Shown here: positions 45,613 through 55,632 of the stretch, one piece after another
Layout of the letters: the number at the start of each line of letters is the position of its first letter
How positions within the stretch are numbered: position 1 is the stretch's first letter
Assembly: GCF_963677065.1 (NCBI RefSeq)
Contig: NZ_OY781872.1
Span: forward strand, 925,419 to 989,418
Length of the DNA stretch: 64,000 nucleotides
Direction of reading: 5' to 3'
From: an uncultured Methanoregula sp.
GTDB lineage: Archaea; Halobacteriota; Methanomicrobia; Methanomicrobiales; Methanospirillaceae
Program-made: the position numbers and the translations under genes
The notes under the pieces: model-generated
What the model was told of the DNA's origin: nothing
The model's database searches: none
What the model saw: the letters and a program-made list of their open reading frames with translations, nothing else

Positions 45613-46055
45613 TTCGCTCCTCCAAGCCCGGTTAAGAACTGCCTGATGGCTGATACGAACTTCACGCCTTCCTCCTCGTTCTTCGGGTAGTTCAGCTCAA
45701 GCCGGGGCATCTCCTTCTGGTGGAGGAGGAACTTGATCAGTTCGTTCGTACGGGCACACCCCATGCACCCGAACGCGAGATCAGCATCGTTGATGATGAT
45801 GGCTGCCTCGCAGGCCTCGATCATCGGCCCGTACAGGGACATGCGGCCCCGCACACCGGCAGGCACTTCGACTGCCGCCCACTTCAGCCCTTTTTTGGGC
45901 TCTTCGGGAGTGATCTGGAGCGGAGGGGATTCGAGTCCTGCGGTCTGGACGCGTTCGCGGATGGCAGTTGCGGATGAAAGGGGCGTGTGCCCGAACCGTG
46001 CCACCATATCAGAGAGGATCAGGCTCGTTGCAGGGTAGATGAATACTTTTGCCAT
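45609..46055 (-). CDS. mmp5: Methanogenesis marker protein 5
   Basis: 148 residues starting [18 protein letters not shown], ending FLTGLGGAK, matching marker family 5 in length and style. It contains [18 protein letters not shown] with a C-x-x-C that could bind a metal or cluster. ATG at 46055 is one base past the mmp6 stop; the long in-frame extension overlaps mmp6 with implausible residues and is rejected. Mmp5 and Mmp15 are neighbours here, sharing an ATGA overlap. Role unknown. Confidence 0.88.
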   Translation of the reverse strand: MAKVFIYPATSLILSDMVARFGHTPLSSATAIRERVQTAGLESPPLQITPEEPKKGLKWAAVEVPAGVRGRMSLYGPMIEACEAAIIINDADLAFGCMGCARTNELIKFLLHQKEMPRLELNYPKNEEEGVKFVSAIRQFLTGLGGAK

Positions 46056-46056
46056 T

Positions 46057-46515
46057 TCAGGACTCCTGTGCTTCCATGAGTTTCTTGAGTCGGGAGATAT
46101 CGAGGGACGTTTGTTCGAGTGGGTTGTCCGGCGGGGAAATTGTTGCCGCATCGCGGGTTTTGATCTCTTCAAGCCCGTGCGAGACAAACGGGATTATGGT
46201 CATCTCGAACTCCAGGCCATTGTACCCGGGCCGGGCACCCCCGAGGTTTGCCCGGCACCTCCGGGCATCCCCGGGCGGGAACCCACGGTCCTTGACAAAG
46301 ATGTGATCCGGGTCCATCGTGCGGACACCTTCAACAATGCGGTCGACCTCCTCTTCCTTTCCGCTGACAACGAGACCAAAACAGGTCTCCTTGATCATGG
46401 CTCCTTTCGAGATCTCGTACCCGCGGATTGCAAGATCCGCAGGCGTGATCTCGAACGACTCCACCACCACGTATTTCGTGACAGTTCCGACATGGATCGG
46501 TGTATAGTCTGTCAC
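46057..46515 (-). CDS. mmp6: Methanogenesis marker protein 6
   Basis: 152 residues. Blocks typical of marker family 6: KYVVVESFEITPADLAIRGY, GAMIKETCFGLVVSGKEEEV and FVKDRGFPPGDARRCRANLG, followed by a variable C-terminal extension of ~30 residues (EEIKTRDAATISPPDNPLEQ...). Overlaps the mmp3 stop (ATGA, 46512-46515). No known activity. Confidence 0.88.
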   Translation of the reverse strand: MTDYTPIHVGTVTKYVVVESFEITPADLAIRGYEISKGAMIKETCFGLVVSGKEEEVDRIVEGVRTMDPDHIFVKDRGFPPGDARRCRANLGGARPGYNGLEFEMTIIPFVSHGLEEIKTRDAATISPPDNPLEQTSLDISRLKKLMEAQES

Positions 46516-48041
46516 CGCTTCACCTCCCTGACATACACGGTCTCCCGCTCCTTGAGTTTTTTAAGTTTCTCCGTATCGATCACGCGTCCGATCAAATTAG
46601 TCCCCTCGAACGGCTCAGATGTAGGGCCGAACTCCCGGTTGGCTATGAGGCGCACGCCGACAAGACCCGCTCCCTTGCGGGAATCGTTCGTTATCGCGAG
46701 CGCTGCTGCGGGCACCTCGTCCTTTGGCGGGTTCTCCGGGATTATCTTGGTGCCCGGCGCTATAGCCGGCTTGAAGAGGACCGTGTCCTCGAACTTGAAG
46801 AAGACCGGCATCATGCCGGCATCGTGCTCCTTGAGCCCGGTAAACCTCCTGAAGACCTCACAGCTGAGGGGTGCGTTTTCATCGTCCAGTTCGATATCGA
46901 TCACTTTCTCTGACGGGGCGGTTGTCACGGTGACGAGGCGTTCGTTTAAGACATCCAGCGTTGTTCCCGGCTCCTGGGATACGACAATCCGGTTCCCTTC
47001 GGTCTTGTCGGCCTTAAGCGTGACACCACGGGCAGTGGCCAGATCCTGTGCCTGGGCGAGGGGAAGTCCGAGGAGATCGATGCGGGCCGGTAGCACCCGC
47101 ACGGAGAGCACATCGTGCTCCTTTGCAAGTTTAGCCAGTTCGATACCATGGACAACCTGACCGACAACGCTGTGGACAAGGCTGCTGGGGACATCCGCCC
47201 GGTAAATGTACACCCCCCCGGCAGACTTCCCGGTTGTCCTGACCGTGACCGTTCCCTCCCGGCGGGGGCGGCGGAACTCTTTTGGCACATCCTCTGTTCC
47301 GGCAAGATGCGGGTCCATGATGTGGGTGCTTGTGGCCCGTCCGGTCACGAACCTTCCGCGCTGGAGTACGAGGAGCATGTGCTCCACGCTCCCGGCCGCC
47401 TCGGTGGTGATGCGTTCGGGCGTATACCCTTGTGCCATCACCTCCACGTACGTCACGATCTGCATCCCGTCCTCGGGAACGAGGGTCATGTCGGTAGTGG
47501 TGAACGAACGGCTTGTATCGGCCCAGCTGATGACCGGCTCGATCCCGGTAATCCGATCGCCGGTTGTCCAGCGGTCGAGGACCGCCCTGCCGCTCACCAC
47601 TTTGCCGATGATGCCCCCGCTTTCATCGGCACCATGGTCTGCCGAATGCCGGCTCTTGGAAAAAATGAGATAAGACCGGGCCGGATCGTATCCCCCGCAG
47701 CCGAGGATGACATCGCCCCGTTCGTACAGGTGCTGCTTTCTCTGCGGGCGGATTGCCGATGGAAACGGCCCGAATGCCGCAGCGTACCGGTCTCCCCAGT
47801 GAAGAACGAGCCTTTCAGTAGTTCCCGGGGATTCGAAGAGACCCGCATTCCCGCCCCCGATCTCAATGGTCACCTCACCGGCTGTTGTCCTGATGGCAAG
47901 ACTTCCTGTCTCGGTCTTCTGCTGTGCTGCAGGCCGGATGATCCCGATAGCACAATCTTTCGGGTGATCGGGAAGAAGGGACGCAAGCGTAACTCCATTC
48001 CCGATCTCCAGCCTCTTTCCATCGAGATGGATCGTAGGCAT
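46512..48041 (-). CDS. mmp3: Methanogenesis marker protein 3
   Basis: 509 residues of marker family 3. Residues ~1-60 resemble a small ubiquitin-like domain (MPTIHLDGKRLEIGNGVTLASL). Two later regions look like peptidyl-prolyl isomerase (cyclophilin-like) folds, e.g. GGIIGKVVSGRAVLDRWTTGDRI and TNLIGRVIDTEKLKKL; motifs shown are partial. Mmp3 belongs to the MCR activation machinery. It begins eight bases after the AtwA stop and overlaps mmp6 by four. Confidence 0.9.
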   Translation of the reverse strand: MPTIHLDGKRLEIGNGVTLASLLPDHPKDCAIGIIRPAAQQKTETGSLAIRTTAGEVTIEIGGGNAGLFESPGTTERLVLHWGDRYAAAFGPFPSAIRPQRKQHLYERGDVILGCGGYDPARSYLIFSKSRHSADHGADESGGIIGKVVSGRAVLDRWTTGDRITGIEPVISWADTSRSFTTTDMTLVPEDGMQIVTYVEVMAQGYTPERITTEAAGSVEHMLLVLQRGRFVTGRATSTHIMDPHLAGTEDVPKEFRRPRREGTVTVRTTGKSAGGVYIYRADVPSSLVHSVVGQVVHGIELAKLAKEHDVLSVRVLPARIDLLGLPLAQAQDLATARGVTLKADKTEGNRIVVSQEPGTTLDVLNERLVTVTTAPSEKVIDIELDDENAPLSCEVFRRFTGLKEHDAGMMPVFFKFEDTVLFKPAIAPGTKIIPENPPKDEVPAAALAITNDSRKGAGLVGVRLIANREFGPTSEPFEGTNLIGRVIDTEKLKKLKERETVYVREVKR

Positions 48042-48049
48042 CTACGACC

Positions 48050-49669
48050 TCAGGCCGGCGGCTGTTGCTGGCCCATGACCTTCTTCTCTTCCTCGGTCAG
48101 GATGGCAAGAACATCGGCGGTCTTCCCGATCTGGACAATCTTGCCGGCCCGCATCAGGGCAAGCCGGTCGCAGATGTCCCGCACGAAATCCATGTCATGA
48201 GATACAACGATGAAGGTCTCGTCCATCTCTTCGCGGGAGTGCATGATCGAATGCTTGACATCGATCTTGGTGATCGGGTCCATGGTACCGGTCGGCTCAT
48301 CGAGGATCACGATTCTCGGTTCGCGGATAAGCACCTGGGCGAGGGCAACCCGGTGCCGTTCTCCCTCAGAGAGCTGGGCCGGCATCCGGTCCAGGATCTC
48401 TTTGCTCTTCTCTTCCGTGAAGCCTGCCATCCTGAGCGTGATTAAGGCCTTGCGCATGGCGAGCTCCTTGGGGAACTCAAGGCCGATTGCATCGGTCAGG
48501 TTGTCGAGCACGGTCCGGTGGGGGAAGAGATCGTACTCCTGATGGAGGAGGCCGATATACCCGGTGGCCCGGCCCCGCTGTTCGATACCGGGCTTTGTCA
48601 TGTCGATCCATTCATCCCCGATGCGGACATTGATCTCGCCGCTGGTCGGCTCGACAAGGCCGGCCAGGATACCGGAGAGCGTGGTCTTTCCCGCCCCGCT
48701 CTTGCCGATGATACCGAAGATCTCCTTTGTTGACACCTCGAACGAGACGCCATTGACCGCTTTTACAACACCTCTGTCCACTGAGATGTAGCGCTTGACA
48801 AGATCCCGGGCAACGACAACCTGTTCGCCAAGTTCTGCTTCCTCGAACTTCTCGGTATCGTCGAACCCTTTCATGAACTCTGAAATGACTTCTTTTGGTG
48901 TGCCGATCTTTGCAATGACGCCATCGGCAAGCAGGATTGCACGGTGGGCGACATCCTCTATCACCTGCGAGAAGTGGGAGGTAACGACTATGCCCATGTT
49001 ATTGGTCTTCGCTGCTTCCGTGAGCATCGAGTGGACGACCTTTGCGGTTCCCGGGTCAAGGGTACCGGTCGGCTCATCGGCAAACAGCATGAAGGGCTCC
49101 TTTGCCAGCTGGCGGGCGAGGACCACCCGCTGCTTCTCGCCTCCTGAAAGATCGCGGGCGATATGCATCATCCGGTGCGAAAGTCGCACCTGGTCGATGA
49201 GATCCGCTGCCCGGCTTATGGCTTTCTCCTGCGGGTAGTTGATATCGTCAAGGGCGTGAAGGACGTTCTCTATGACGCGGTCGTCGCCATAGAGAGCAAA
49301 GGTCCGCTGGAACATGATAGCGGTCCTGCGCATAACCCTGCGGGTGAGCGTTTCGTTCTTCTCGTTCCAGAGATCCACGTCAAGGGAGGCAAGCGTTGCG
49401 CCGCAATGGGGGCAGCTCTTCCCGGCAGAACTGGCCACATCCAGGTAATCGCAACCGGGACAGGCTGCTACGTGGTAAATGATCCGGCCGCTGGTCGGGG
49501 GCTGCTCAACACCCCGGATCAGGTGCATCAGGACCGTCTTTCCCGCCCCGCTCCTGCCGATAATCCCCAGGATCTCTCCTTCCGCAATCTCAAAAGAGAT
49601 ATCTTTGAGTACCCTCTCGCCATCAAAATCCATGCAGAGGTTTTCGACCGTGATCAATGGAGCCTTCAT
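48050..49669 (-). CDS. atwA: Methyl-coenzyme M reductase activation component A2 (AtwA)
   Basis: 539-residue protein with two ABC ATPase cassettes, the ATP-dependent component A2 of MCR reactivation. Cassette 1: Walker [17 protein letters not shown] (~35-50), signature [15 protein letters not shown]. Between them in cassette 1 is a zinc-type insert ([20 protein letters not shown]) seen in the family. Cassette 2: [16 protein letters not shown], signature [14 protein letters not shown], Walker [13 protein letters not shown]. It leads the cluster atwA-mmp3-mmp6-mmp5-mmp15-mmp17-mmp7-AhpD-like and has its own TATA box. McrC is not in this window. Confidence 0.96.
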   Translation of the reverse strand: MKAPLITVENLCMDFDGERVLKDISFEIAEGEILGIIGRSGAGKTVLMHLIRGVEQPPTSGRIIYHVAACPGCDYLDVASSAGKSCPHCGATLASLDVDLWNEKNETLTRRVMRRTAIMFQRTFALYGDDRVIENVLHALDDINYPQEKAISRAADLIDQVRLSHRMMHIARDLSGGEKQRVVLARQLAKEPFMLFADEPTGTLDPGTAKVVHSMLTEAAKTNNMGIVVTSHFSQVIEDVAHRAILLADGVIAKIGTPKEVISEFMKGFDDTEKFEEAELGEQVVVARDLVKRYISVDRGVVKAVNGVSFEVSTKEIFGIIGKSGAGKTTLSGILAGLVEPTSGEINVRIGDEWIDMTKPGIEQRGRATGYIGLLHQEYDLFPHRTVLDNLTDAIGLEFPKELAMRKALITLRMAGFTEEKSKEILDRMPAQLSEGERHRVALAQVLIREPRIVILDEPTGTMDPITKIDVKHSIMHSREEMDETFIVVSHDMDFVRDICDRLALMRAGKIVQIGKTADVLAILTEEEKKVMGQQQPPA

Positions 49670-49704
49670 AGTACTCTTGTATCTAATGTGACAGAAGTCG
49701 CATA

Positions 49705-50571
49705 TTACCTTTTATATGATGCACCGCTCCCGTCACGATCGCAAATTTTACCGGGCCCGAGCAGATCCTGCACAATGCCCCTGACTTCGCTTACGTTCTT
49801 CACCACGAAATCTGCTTCCTTGAAAAGTTCTTCCGGGCGCTCCCCCGGCTGCTCGACTGTCAGGATTGCGATGTCGGCATTCCTTAAGGCAAAGAGGTCG
49901 TTGATGCCATCCCCTACCATCAATACGCGATCATATTCCTGCCGGAGATCGCTGACGATCTGGGCCTTCACCGAGGGTGTTGCCACTCCGTAAACGCGAT
50001 CCCGGGGGATGCCGAAATGATCGGCCATCATTTCAAGTTTTGTGACCCGGTCGCCGGATGCGATGAACGTGGGGACTCCCATGCGATGGAGGGCAGTGAT
50101 CGTCTCTTTTGCTCCCGGGAACGGCCATCCCCCGGCCGTGATCGTGAACTCGACCGCCTTGTGCGCCATGTTGATGATCGCCCCGCTGTTGAGGGTGACC
50201 ATGTACTCCTCCTTGCAGACCGACCAGACATTCCGGATACATTCCTGGAGATCTCCGGCACGTGCCCTCCGGTCCTCATAAAGAACATCGCCGATATCCT
50301 CGGCAGTCAGGATCTTCCGGGTGCAGCTGACACCAAAACCGATATGCCGGTCGATCAGGTACTGGGACAGGAGGGTGTCCGGCAGGGTGGCCATGAGGTC
50401 CTTGGAATGGACCGGCAGGACGATGAGGACCCGGTCCGGCGAGCTGAAGGTGAGGGTTGTTGTCTCGATGCCCGGGAGGAGTTTTTTATTACAGATATCC
50501 TTTGCAACCCGGTACGTGTTCAGGAGCGTTCCGGCACTGTCAAAGACCACGGCAACCGATATGGAAATCAC
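49705..50571 (-). CDS. HAD-superfamily protein resembling the P-domain of P-type ATPases
   Basis: 288 residues. Motif [12 protein letters not shown] has Asp-Ser-Ala-Gly-Thr in place of the P-type DKTGT; motif II includes [11 protein letters not shown], and the last motif [17 protein letters not shown] matches the P-type hinge almost exactly. This agrees with the soluble P-type-like HAD proteins of methanogens (MJ0968 type). GTG at 50571 begins directly before the first strand; the upstream 75 codons read through the divergent gene's promoter with poor protein character. Located immediately upstream of atwA. Substrate unknown. Confidence 0.8.
   Translation of the reverse strand: MISISVAVVFDSAGTLLNTYRVAKDICNKKLLPGIETTTLTFSSPDRVLIVLPVHSKDLMATLPDTLLSQYLIDRHIGFGVSCTRKILTAEDIGDVLYEDRRARAGDLQECIRNVWSVCKEEYMVTLNSGAIINMAHKAVEFTITAGGWPFPGAKETITALHRMGVPTFIASGDRVTKLEMMADHFGIPRDRVYGVATPSVKAQIVSDLRQEYDRVLMVGDGINDLFALRNADIAILTVEQPGERPEELFKEADFVVKNVSEVRGIVQDLLGPGKICDRDGSGASYKR
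49708..49720 (-). promoter_or_regulatory. TATA box of the atwA/marker operon
   Basis: Minus strand ATCATATAAAAGG lies about 40 bases before the atwA ATG at 49669, across the last codons of the HAD gene. It is the best TATA match in the region and gives an expected leader of about 15 bases. Confidence 0.6.
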
Positions 50572-50621
50572 CCGGTAAGAAACTCTATGTATTTCCTTAT
50601 GATATTCAATGATTGAATCTG

Positions 50622-51584
50622 ATGATCGTAACTGATACCGCAGAGAAGATAAAGAGCATGGAGATCCGGGGTGCCGGCAGGATCGCACGGGCCGCAGCCG
50701 AAGCCCTGAGGGACCATGCCCTTCTTGTCCAGGCCCCGGATGCGGCTCTGTTCCGCAGGGAGATGGAAGAGGCCGCCGCCATCCTTGTCGCAACCCGTCC
50801 CACGGCTGTCTCCCTACCGAACGCGGTCCACATCGTGATGAACGGGATTGGGGATGCGAAGACCGCGGACGAAGCCCGGTCCAGTGTGGTCAGACGTGCT
50901 GAACAGTTCATCCGATCCTCTCAGCACGCAGTTGAACGGATCGCGGAGTTCGGAGCCCGCCATATCCGTGACGGGGATGTCATCCTCACGCACTGCAACT
51001 CGGAAGTAGCGCTCGGGTGCATCATCGAGGCCCACCGGAGCGGCAAGAAGATTGAGGTCTTTGCAACCGAAGTGCGGCCGAGAAACCAGGGGCATATCAC
51101 GATCAGGACCTTAAACGATGCCGGGATCAAGACCAACTTCATTGTCGATTCGGCAGTCAGATCCTTCATCAACGATATCGATCTCGTGGTTGTCGGGGCC
51201 GATGCGGTCACCGTCAACGGGGCGGTTGTTAACAAGATCGGGACTTCCCAGGTGGCCCATACTGCTGCCGAGGCCCGGGTGAATGTTCTCGTGGCTGCCG
51301 AGACCTACAAGTTTGCACCGCGGACGGTCATCGGGGAGCTGATACAGATCGAGGAGAGAGCAGCGGCCGAAGTGCTGCCGGATGAGATCGCAAAGACTCT
51401 CAAAAACGTAACGGTCCGCAATCCGGCATTCGACATCACCCCGGCGGAATATATCGATCTCATCGTCACCGAACAGGGAGTGATCCCGCCGCAGATGGCC
51501 TATGTGATCATCAGGGAGTACCTTGGCTGGGGAATCGAGGAGTTCCATAACGATCTCATTCTCAATAACAATCACGAAGACTGA
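50622..51584 (+). CDS. Ribose 1,5-bisphosphate isomerase
   Basis: 320 residues of the eIF2B-like isomerase family. In archaea this enzyme makes ribulose 1,5-bisphosphate from ribose 1,5-bisphosphate in the AMP pathway that ends at type III RuBisCO. Visible: DGDVILTHCNSEVALGCI with the catalytic Cys, FATEVRPRNQGHITIR, IDLVVVGADAVTVNGAVVNK with the catalytic Asp, and VTEQGVIPPQMAYVI. Related methylthioribose-1-phosphate isomerases are longer. ATG at 50622 is chosen over TTG at 50613. Divergent from the HAD gene. Confidence 0.88.
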   Translation: MIVTDTAEKIKSMEIRGAGRIARAAAEALRDHALLVQAPDAALFRREMEEAAAILVATRPTAVSLPNAVHIVMNGIGDAKTADEARSSVVRRAEQFIRSSQHAVERIAEFGARHIRDGDVILTHCNSEVALGCIIEAHRSGKKIEVFATEVRPRNQGHITIRTLNDAGIKTNFIVDSAVRSFINDIDLVVVGADAVTVNGAVVNKIGTSQVAHTAAEARVNVLVAAETYKFAPRTVIGELIQIEERAAAEVLPDEIAKTLKNVTVRNPAFDITPAEYIDLIVTEQGVIPPQMAYVIIREYLGWGIEEFHNDLILNNNHED

Positions 51585-51745
51585 GCATACACCCCACCCC
51601 TCCTTCTCCGACCTGACGGTTTTCACCATCTTTCGACGGATGTGCGAATCCGAAGATTTTATTGTCTCCTGAGAGCGATGTGGAATACACAAACCGAATC
51701 ATTGCAGGGCCGGTGCCGGCAATGGTGCGTAATGAGGAGAAAAAT

Positions 51746-52564
51746 ATGGAGATACCATTTGCCAAACTGCAGGGAAACGGGAACGACTTTATCTTAATCG
51801 ATGAGTGCTCCCGCCCGGTCATACCGGATGAGATGAAAGGACAGTTTGCTGCGATCTACTGCGACCGGCGGTTCGGAATAGGTGCGGACGGTGTGATCTT
51901 CCTGTCGAAAACCGAGAAAGGCAATCTCCGGATGCGCATCTTCCAGCCCGATGAGAGCGAAGCGGAGATGTGCGGTAACGGCATCCGCTGTCTTGCAAAG
52001 TTCGCTCATGATGCAGGGTACGCGAAAGAGCGTTGCACCGTCGAGACACCGGCCGGCGAGATGGATGTTGTCATGAGCTATCGCGATGAGGACTTCCTTG
52101 CAACGATCACGATGATCACTCCTCTCTTCACCAGAAAAGACATCCCCGCAACCGGTTCCGGCGAATACAAGGAACGGATCGGGAACTTCGATGTTTACGC
52201 GGTCAATACCGGGGTGCCCCACGCGGTCGTCCTCGTGGACTCCGTTGATGCAATCGACCTGATGGCAGTTGCCCCGCCCATCCGAAGTCACGCAAGTTTC
52301 CCGAAGGGAGCAAACGTGAACTTTGTCGAGAGGACCGGCGAGGACAGCATCCGGATCCGCACTTTCGAGCGGGGTGTCGAAGGTGAGACACTCTCCTGCG
52401 GCACCGGTGCCACCGCCTCTGCTGCAGTTGTCCACAAGCTCGGGCATGCAGGGCCGGCCGTTAACGTGGAGACACGGGGGGGTCCGCTTACCATCCGCTT
52501 CAATGAGAAGACGACCATGGAAGGACCGGCCCGGACCGTTTTTGTCGGGATGATCCCCGTCTGA
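51746..52564 (+). CDS. dapF: Diaminopimelate epimerase
   Basis: 272 residues. Converts LL- to meso-diaminopimelate on the way to lysine. Two catalytic cysteines are visible: MCGNGIRCLAKF (~73-84) and LSCGTGATASAAV (~216-228); FAKLQGNGNDFILID starts the protein and VNTGVPHAVV follows the first half. ATG at 51746 has GAGGAG upstream; the longer frame would start in the leader. Stands alone after the isomerase gene. Confidence 0.95.
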   Translation: MEIPFAKLQGNGNDFILIDECSRPVIPDEMKGQFAAIYCDRRFGIGADGVIFLSKTEKGNLRMRIFQPDESEAEMCGNGIRCLAKFAHDAGYAKERCTVETPAGEMDVVMSYRDEDFLATITMITPLFTRKDIPATGSGEYKERIGNFDVYAVNTGVPHAVVLVDSVDAIDLMAVAPPIRSHASFPKGANVNFVERTGEDSIRIRTFERGVEGETLSCGTGATASAAVVHKLGHAGPAVNVETRGGPLTIRFNEKTTMEGPARTVFVGMIPV

Positions 52565-52643
52565 TCTCACGCGGGGAGCCGGGTTTTTCCACATGACAAT
52601 AACTGAATTCTTTTTTTAGAGGACAGACCGGGTTGAAATTATA

Positions 52644-54872
52644 TCACGGAACGATCGCGGGATTCTCCCGTTCCAGCAGGAGCCCTATGGTTGCTGCAAG
52701 GGTCATGAGGATATCGATCTCGGACTCCCCCCACTCATCTTCCGCATGCAGGTTGCTGCACCCGATAAACCCCCAGTACATTCCTTTAACCTGGATTGGA
52801 ACGATGAGGACGGATTGAATTCCCCTGTCGTCCAGGACCCGTTGTTCAGCCCTGCTGAAACGGGTCCGGGGTCCGGCAATCCAGTTGCCCGATGCAAGAC
52901 GCTCCGACCACATTGCCGGGAATAAGAGCCCGCCATCCCGGTTATAACCCGGATCCTGTACCGGATCTTTTGTCCACCGGAACAGCCGTTGCGGGCGGGT
53001 GACTCCTTCAGCGGATCCTGAAGAGTCCCGGTAAATATAGGCAGCATCCGCATCCATTGCCTCGCCCATTGTTGAGAGTGCGCGGGGGAAGGGATCCTTT
53101 GTCCGGCCGGTGAGTAAAAATCCCGAAGCTGCGCTGAATGCATGGAGGATCCTGTCGCGGCGGAGGGCAGACTCTTCCAGGAGCACGCGGGCGGTGATAT
53201 CCCGGGATATGCTTAAAAATTCCCGAATTGCGCCTGTTCTCTCATCCCGGATGACATTGTGGGTGGATTCAAACCAGAGGTACCGTCCGTCCTTGTGCCG
53301 GAAGCGGAACGTTGACAGACTGTTCACTCTCTCACTGTTGATCAATGCGTGAAGCTCGTTCTGCACCCGGGCAATATCATCAGGATGGATGAGGGCTAAC
53401 AGGGAGAGACCCTGGGACTCCTGGACTGAATACCCCAGTATCGGTGTTACCGAAGGAGAGACATAGGTGCAGATACAGGTGGGAGTCTCACGGGTGATGA
53501 TGTCGAGGGAATTGTCAACCATGAAACGGTACTGCTCTTCCCGCAGACGGAGTTCGCTCTCCACCCGTTTACGCCCGGTGATATCGTCGTAGGTACCGAG
53601 AATTCCTATGATATCCCCGGCTTTGTTTCGCAATGGAACCTTGCTGGTCAGAAGCCATGCGTGACTGCCGTCCGGCCTGATCTGCTCCTCCTCAAAGTTG
53701 AGTCTGGGCGCTCCGGACTCCATGACTGCCCGGTCATCTTTGCGGAACTTGTCTGCCGTTGCAGCTGAGGCATGATCATAATCTGTTTTTCCGATAAGCT
53801 CGGCCGGATTCTCGTAACCTGCATCAAGGGCTAATGACCGGTTGCATCCCAGAAAAACCAGGTTTTTATCCTTCCAGAATACCCTTACCGGTACTGTGTC
53901 GAGCACGAGCTGGAGCATCTGGCGGGAATCGAAGAGCTCTTCTTCTGCCCACTTGCGTTCGGTGATGTCGCGGGAGATCCCAAGTACAGACTGGACGGTC
54001 CCGTCCCGATCGATGAGCGGGACAAGGAAATGATCGAACCAGCGGAGTTCCTTGTCACGGTACAGGGGCCCCTCACTCCTCACCGGCTGACCCGTTGAGA
54101 AGACACGGTCAAGCAGTTCCTGCTGCCGTTTGCTGGTTCTGTCCGGGAAGATCTCACTCCGTTGCATGCCAGGAAGGTCATCGGGTCTCCGGCCAACGAA
54201 TGCAGCTGCAAAGCTGTTGACATATTCAATCCGGTCATTCCGGTCAATGACAAAGATCAGGTCCCTTGAGGCCTCTGCAAGGACCCGGTACCGGGTCTCA
54301 CTTCTGCGAAGCTCTTCCTCGTCAGTTTTCTTGTCCGTGATATCCTCAAGGATCGCTGACACCCCTTTATGACCCTCGGTATTGACAATCGGGACAACCC
54401 GGCATGAGAAGATCCGCCCCAGGGCCGGGATCTCGAGTTCTCCCTGGTACTCTGCCCCGGCTACCCCGTCTTTGAGCCGGTAAAGGACCCGGGGGAAAGC
54501 CGTATCCAGCACCTGGGGGATTTTTGTATATTCGATATTCTTTCCCAGGAGATCTTTGCTCTCCAGGCCGAGCAGGTGTTCGAACGGGGCGTTGATATAG
54601 ACAATCCTCAGGCTCCCGTCGAGCTGCATGACGAATTCCGAAGAGAGGGAGAGAGCCGAAGAGACCGGCATGCGTTCCGAGAGAGAGTAGATCTTGGCCA
54701 TGCCAAAGTGGCGCATCTCTACCTGGCCGGAGACGAGCAGGCTGTCGAGGTACCGTCCTGCCGTGTTGCGATTTATCTCAATGGATTTTACAATATCCGT
54801 GATACTGAGCCCCTGCGGATTTCTGGCTAACAAGTCCTTGATCCGGGCAGTGATCTCCCTTGACAACGCCAT
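52644..54872 (-). CDS. HTH-PAS-GAF sensory regulator without kinase domain
   Basis: 742 residues. N-terminal helix-turn-helix/winged domain (~1-60, GLSITDIVKSIEINRNTAGRYLDSL), then four PAS-type domains: ~75-185, ~195-310 (RYRVLAEASRDLIFVID ... LGISRDITERK), ~318-440 and ~445-570 (QYRFMVDNSLDII ... SISRDITARV), and a GAF-like domain at ~585-735. No histidine-kinase, receiver or cyclase domain follows. It is thus a predicted one-component transcription regulator with many sensory inputs, a type common in Methanomicrobia. Signals unknown. Separated from radB by 82 bases. Confidence 0.88.
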   Translation of the reverse strand: MALSREITARIKDLLARNPQGLSITDIVKSIEINRNTAGRYLDSLLVSGQVEMRHFGMAKIYSLSERMPVSSALSLSSEFVMQLDGSLRIVYINAPFEHLLGLESKDLLGKNIEYTKIPQVLDTAFPRVLYRLKDGVAGAEYQGELEIPALGRIFSCRVVPIVNTEGHKGVSAILEDITDKKTDEEELRRSETRYRVLAEASRDLIFVIDRNDRIEYVNSFAAAFVGRRPDDLPGMQRSEIFPDRTSKRQQELLDRVFSTGQPVRSEGPLYRDKELRWFDHFLVPLIDRDGTVQSVLGISRDITERKWAEEELFDSRQMLQLVLDTVPVRVFWKDKNLVFLGCNRSLALDAGYENPAELIGKTDYDHASAATADKFRKDDRAVMESGAPRLNFEEEQIRPDGSHAWLLTSKVPLRNKAGDIIGILGTYDDITGRKRVESELRLREEQYRFMVDNSLDIITRETPTCICTYVSPSVTPILGYSVQESQGLSLLALIHPDDIARVQNELHALINSERVNSLSTFRFRHKDGRYLWFESTHNVIRDERTGAIREFLSISRDITARVLLEESALRRDRILHAFSAASGFLLTGRTKDPFPRALSTMGEAMDADAAYIYRDSSGSAEGVTRPQRLFRWTKDPVQDPGYNRDGGLLFPAMWSERLASGNWIAGPRTRFSRAEQRVLDDRGIQSVLIVPIQVKGMYWGFIGCSNLHAEDEWGESEIDILMTLAATIGLLLERENPAIVP

Positions 54873-54954
54873 GCGATCCTCAAATTTCGGATTTCTGATG
54901 ATATAGATATTATAATATTAATAATTGCATATGCCAGAATCTGCATTCGCGCAT

Positions 54955-55632
54955 TCAGGTGCGTGAACGGATGCCTGTCTCGGTTATCTCGTATTCGAAA
55001 GAGGCACCTTCGGGCCGGGAGCGGTGTTTGACCAGTCGGGCCCTTCTCAGGCCCTCCCTCTCGGTTTTTTCGAGACGGACGATCACTTTCGAGAGATGTT
55101 CGAGCGCAAACCCCCCGAGGCCGAACCAGGTATTGCGGGTCGGGTCCATGTAGACCTGGTTGGTGATGATGACCGGGAGTTCGTACCGTTTTGCATAACC
55201 CAGCAGAAAAATCATCTGTTTTGTGAGGAGCTGGAGTGCGTCCCTTCCTTTTTCGAGATCGGTCCGGTAGAGAGCGGTTGCCGAGTCCATGATGAGAAGC
55301 CCGGGCTTGTGGGTTTTCAAGACCTTTTCAGCTTCGGCAATTACCATTCCCTGGTGCTCGAAATCGAGGGGTTCGAAGAGGAAGAGGCGATCCGCGATCT
55401 TTTCCGTGTCTGCGCCTGCGATCTGGCGGAACCGCTCAATGGAGAACCCCTCCGAGTCGATGTAGATGACGGTCTGCCCTGCCCGCAGGGCAGCAACAGC
55501 GGCAACAAGGCAGATCGTGCTCTTTCCGCTGGCCGGTTCGCCATACAGCTGGGTAACGGTCCTGGGTTCGAACCCGCCCCCGAGAAGTGCATCGAAGGCC
55601 GGATCGCCGCTGGTCTGACGATCGATTTTCAT
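54955..55632 (-). CDS. radB: DNA repair and recombination protein RadB
   Basis: 225 residues, a RecA/RadA paralogue without the N-terminal helix-hairpin-helix. Walker A LYGEPASGKSTICLVA (~29-44), Walker B GLLIMDSATALYR, and KQMIFLLGYAKRYELPVIITNQVY with the L2 side. In euryarchaea RadB assists RadA filament formation. Its ATG overlaps the larC stop (55629-55632), an ATGA arrangement. Confidence 0.94.
   Translation of the reverse strand: MKIDRQTSGDPAFDALLGGGFEPRTVTQLYGEPASGKSTICLVAAVAALRAGQTVIYIDSEGFSIERFRQIAGADTEKIADRLFLFEPLDFEHQGMVIAEAEKVLKTHKPGLLIMDSATALYRTDLEKGRDALQLLTKQMIFLLGYAKRYELPVIITNQVYMDPTRNTWFGLGGFALEHLSKVIVRLEKTEREGLRRARLVKHRSRPEGASFEYEITETGIRSRT

Noticed and set aside
46039..48200. 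Two long plus-strand frames (373 and 361 codons)
   Set aside because: Antisense to mmp3, mmp6 and neighbours in the marker operon; serine/arginine-rich shadow composition.
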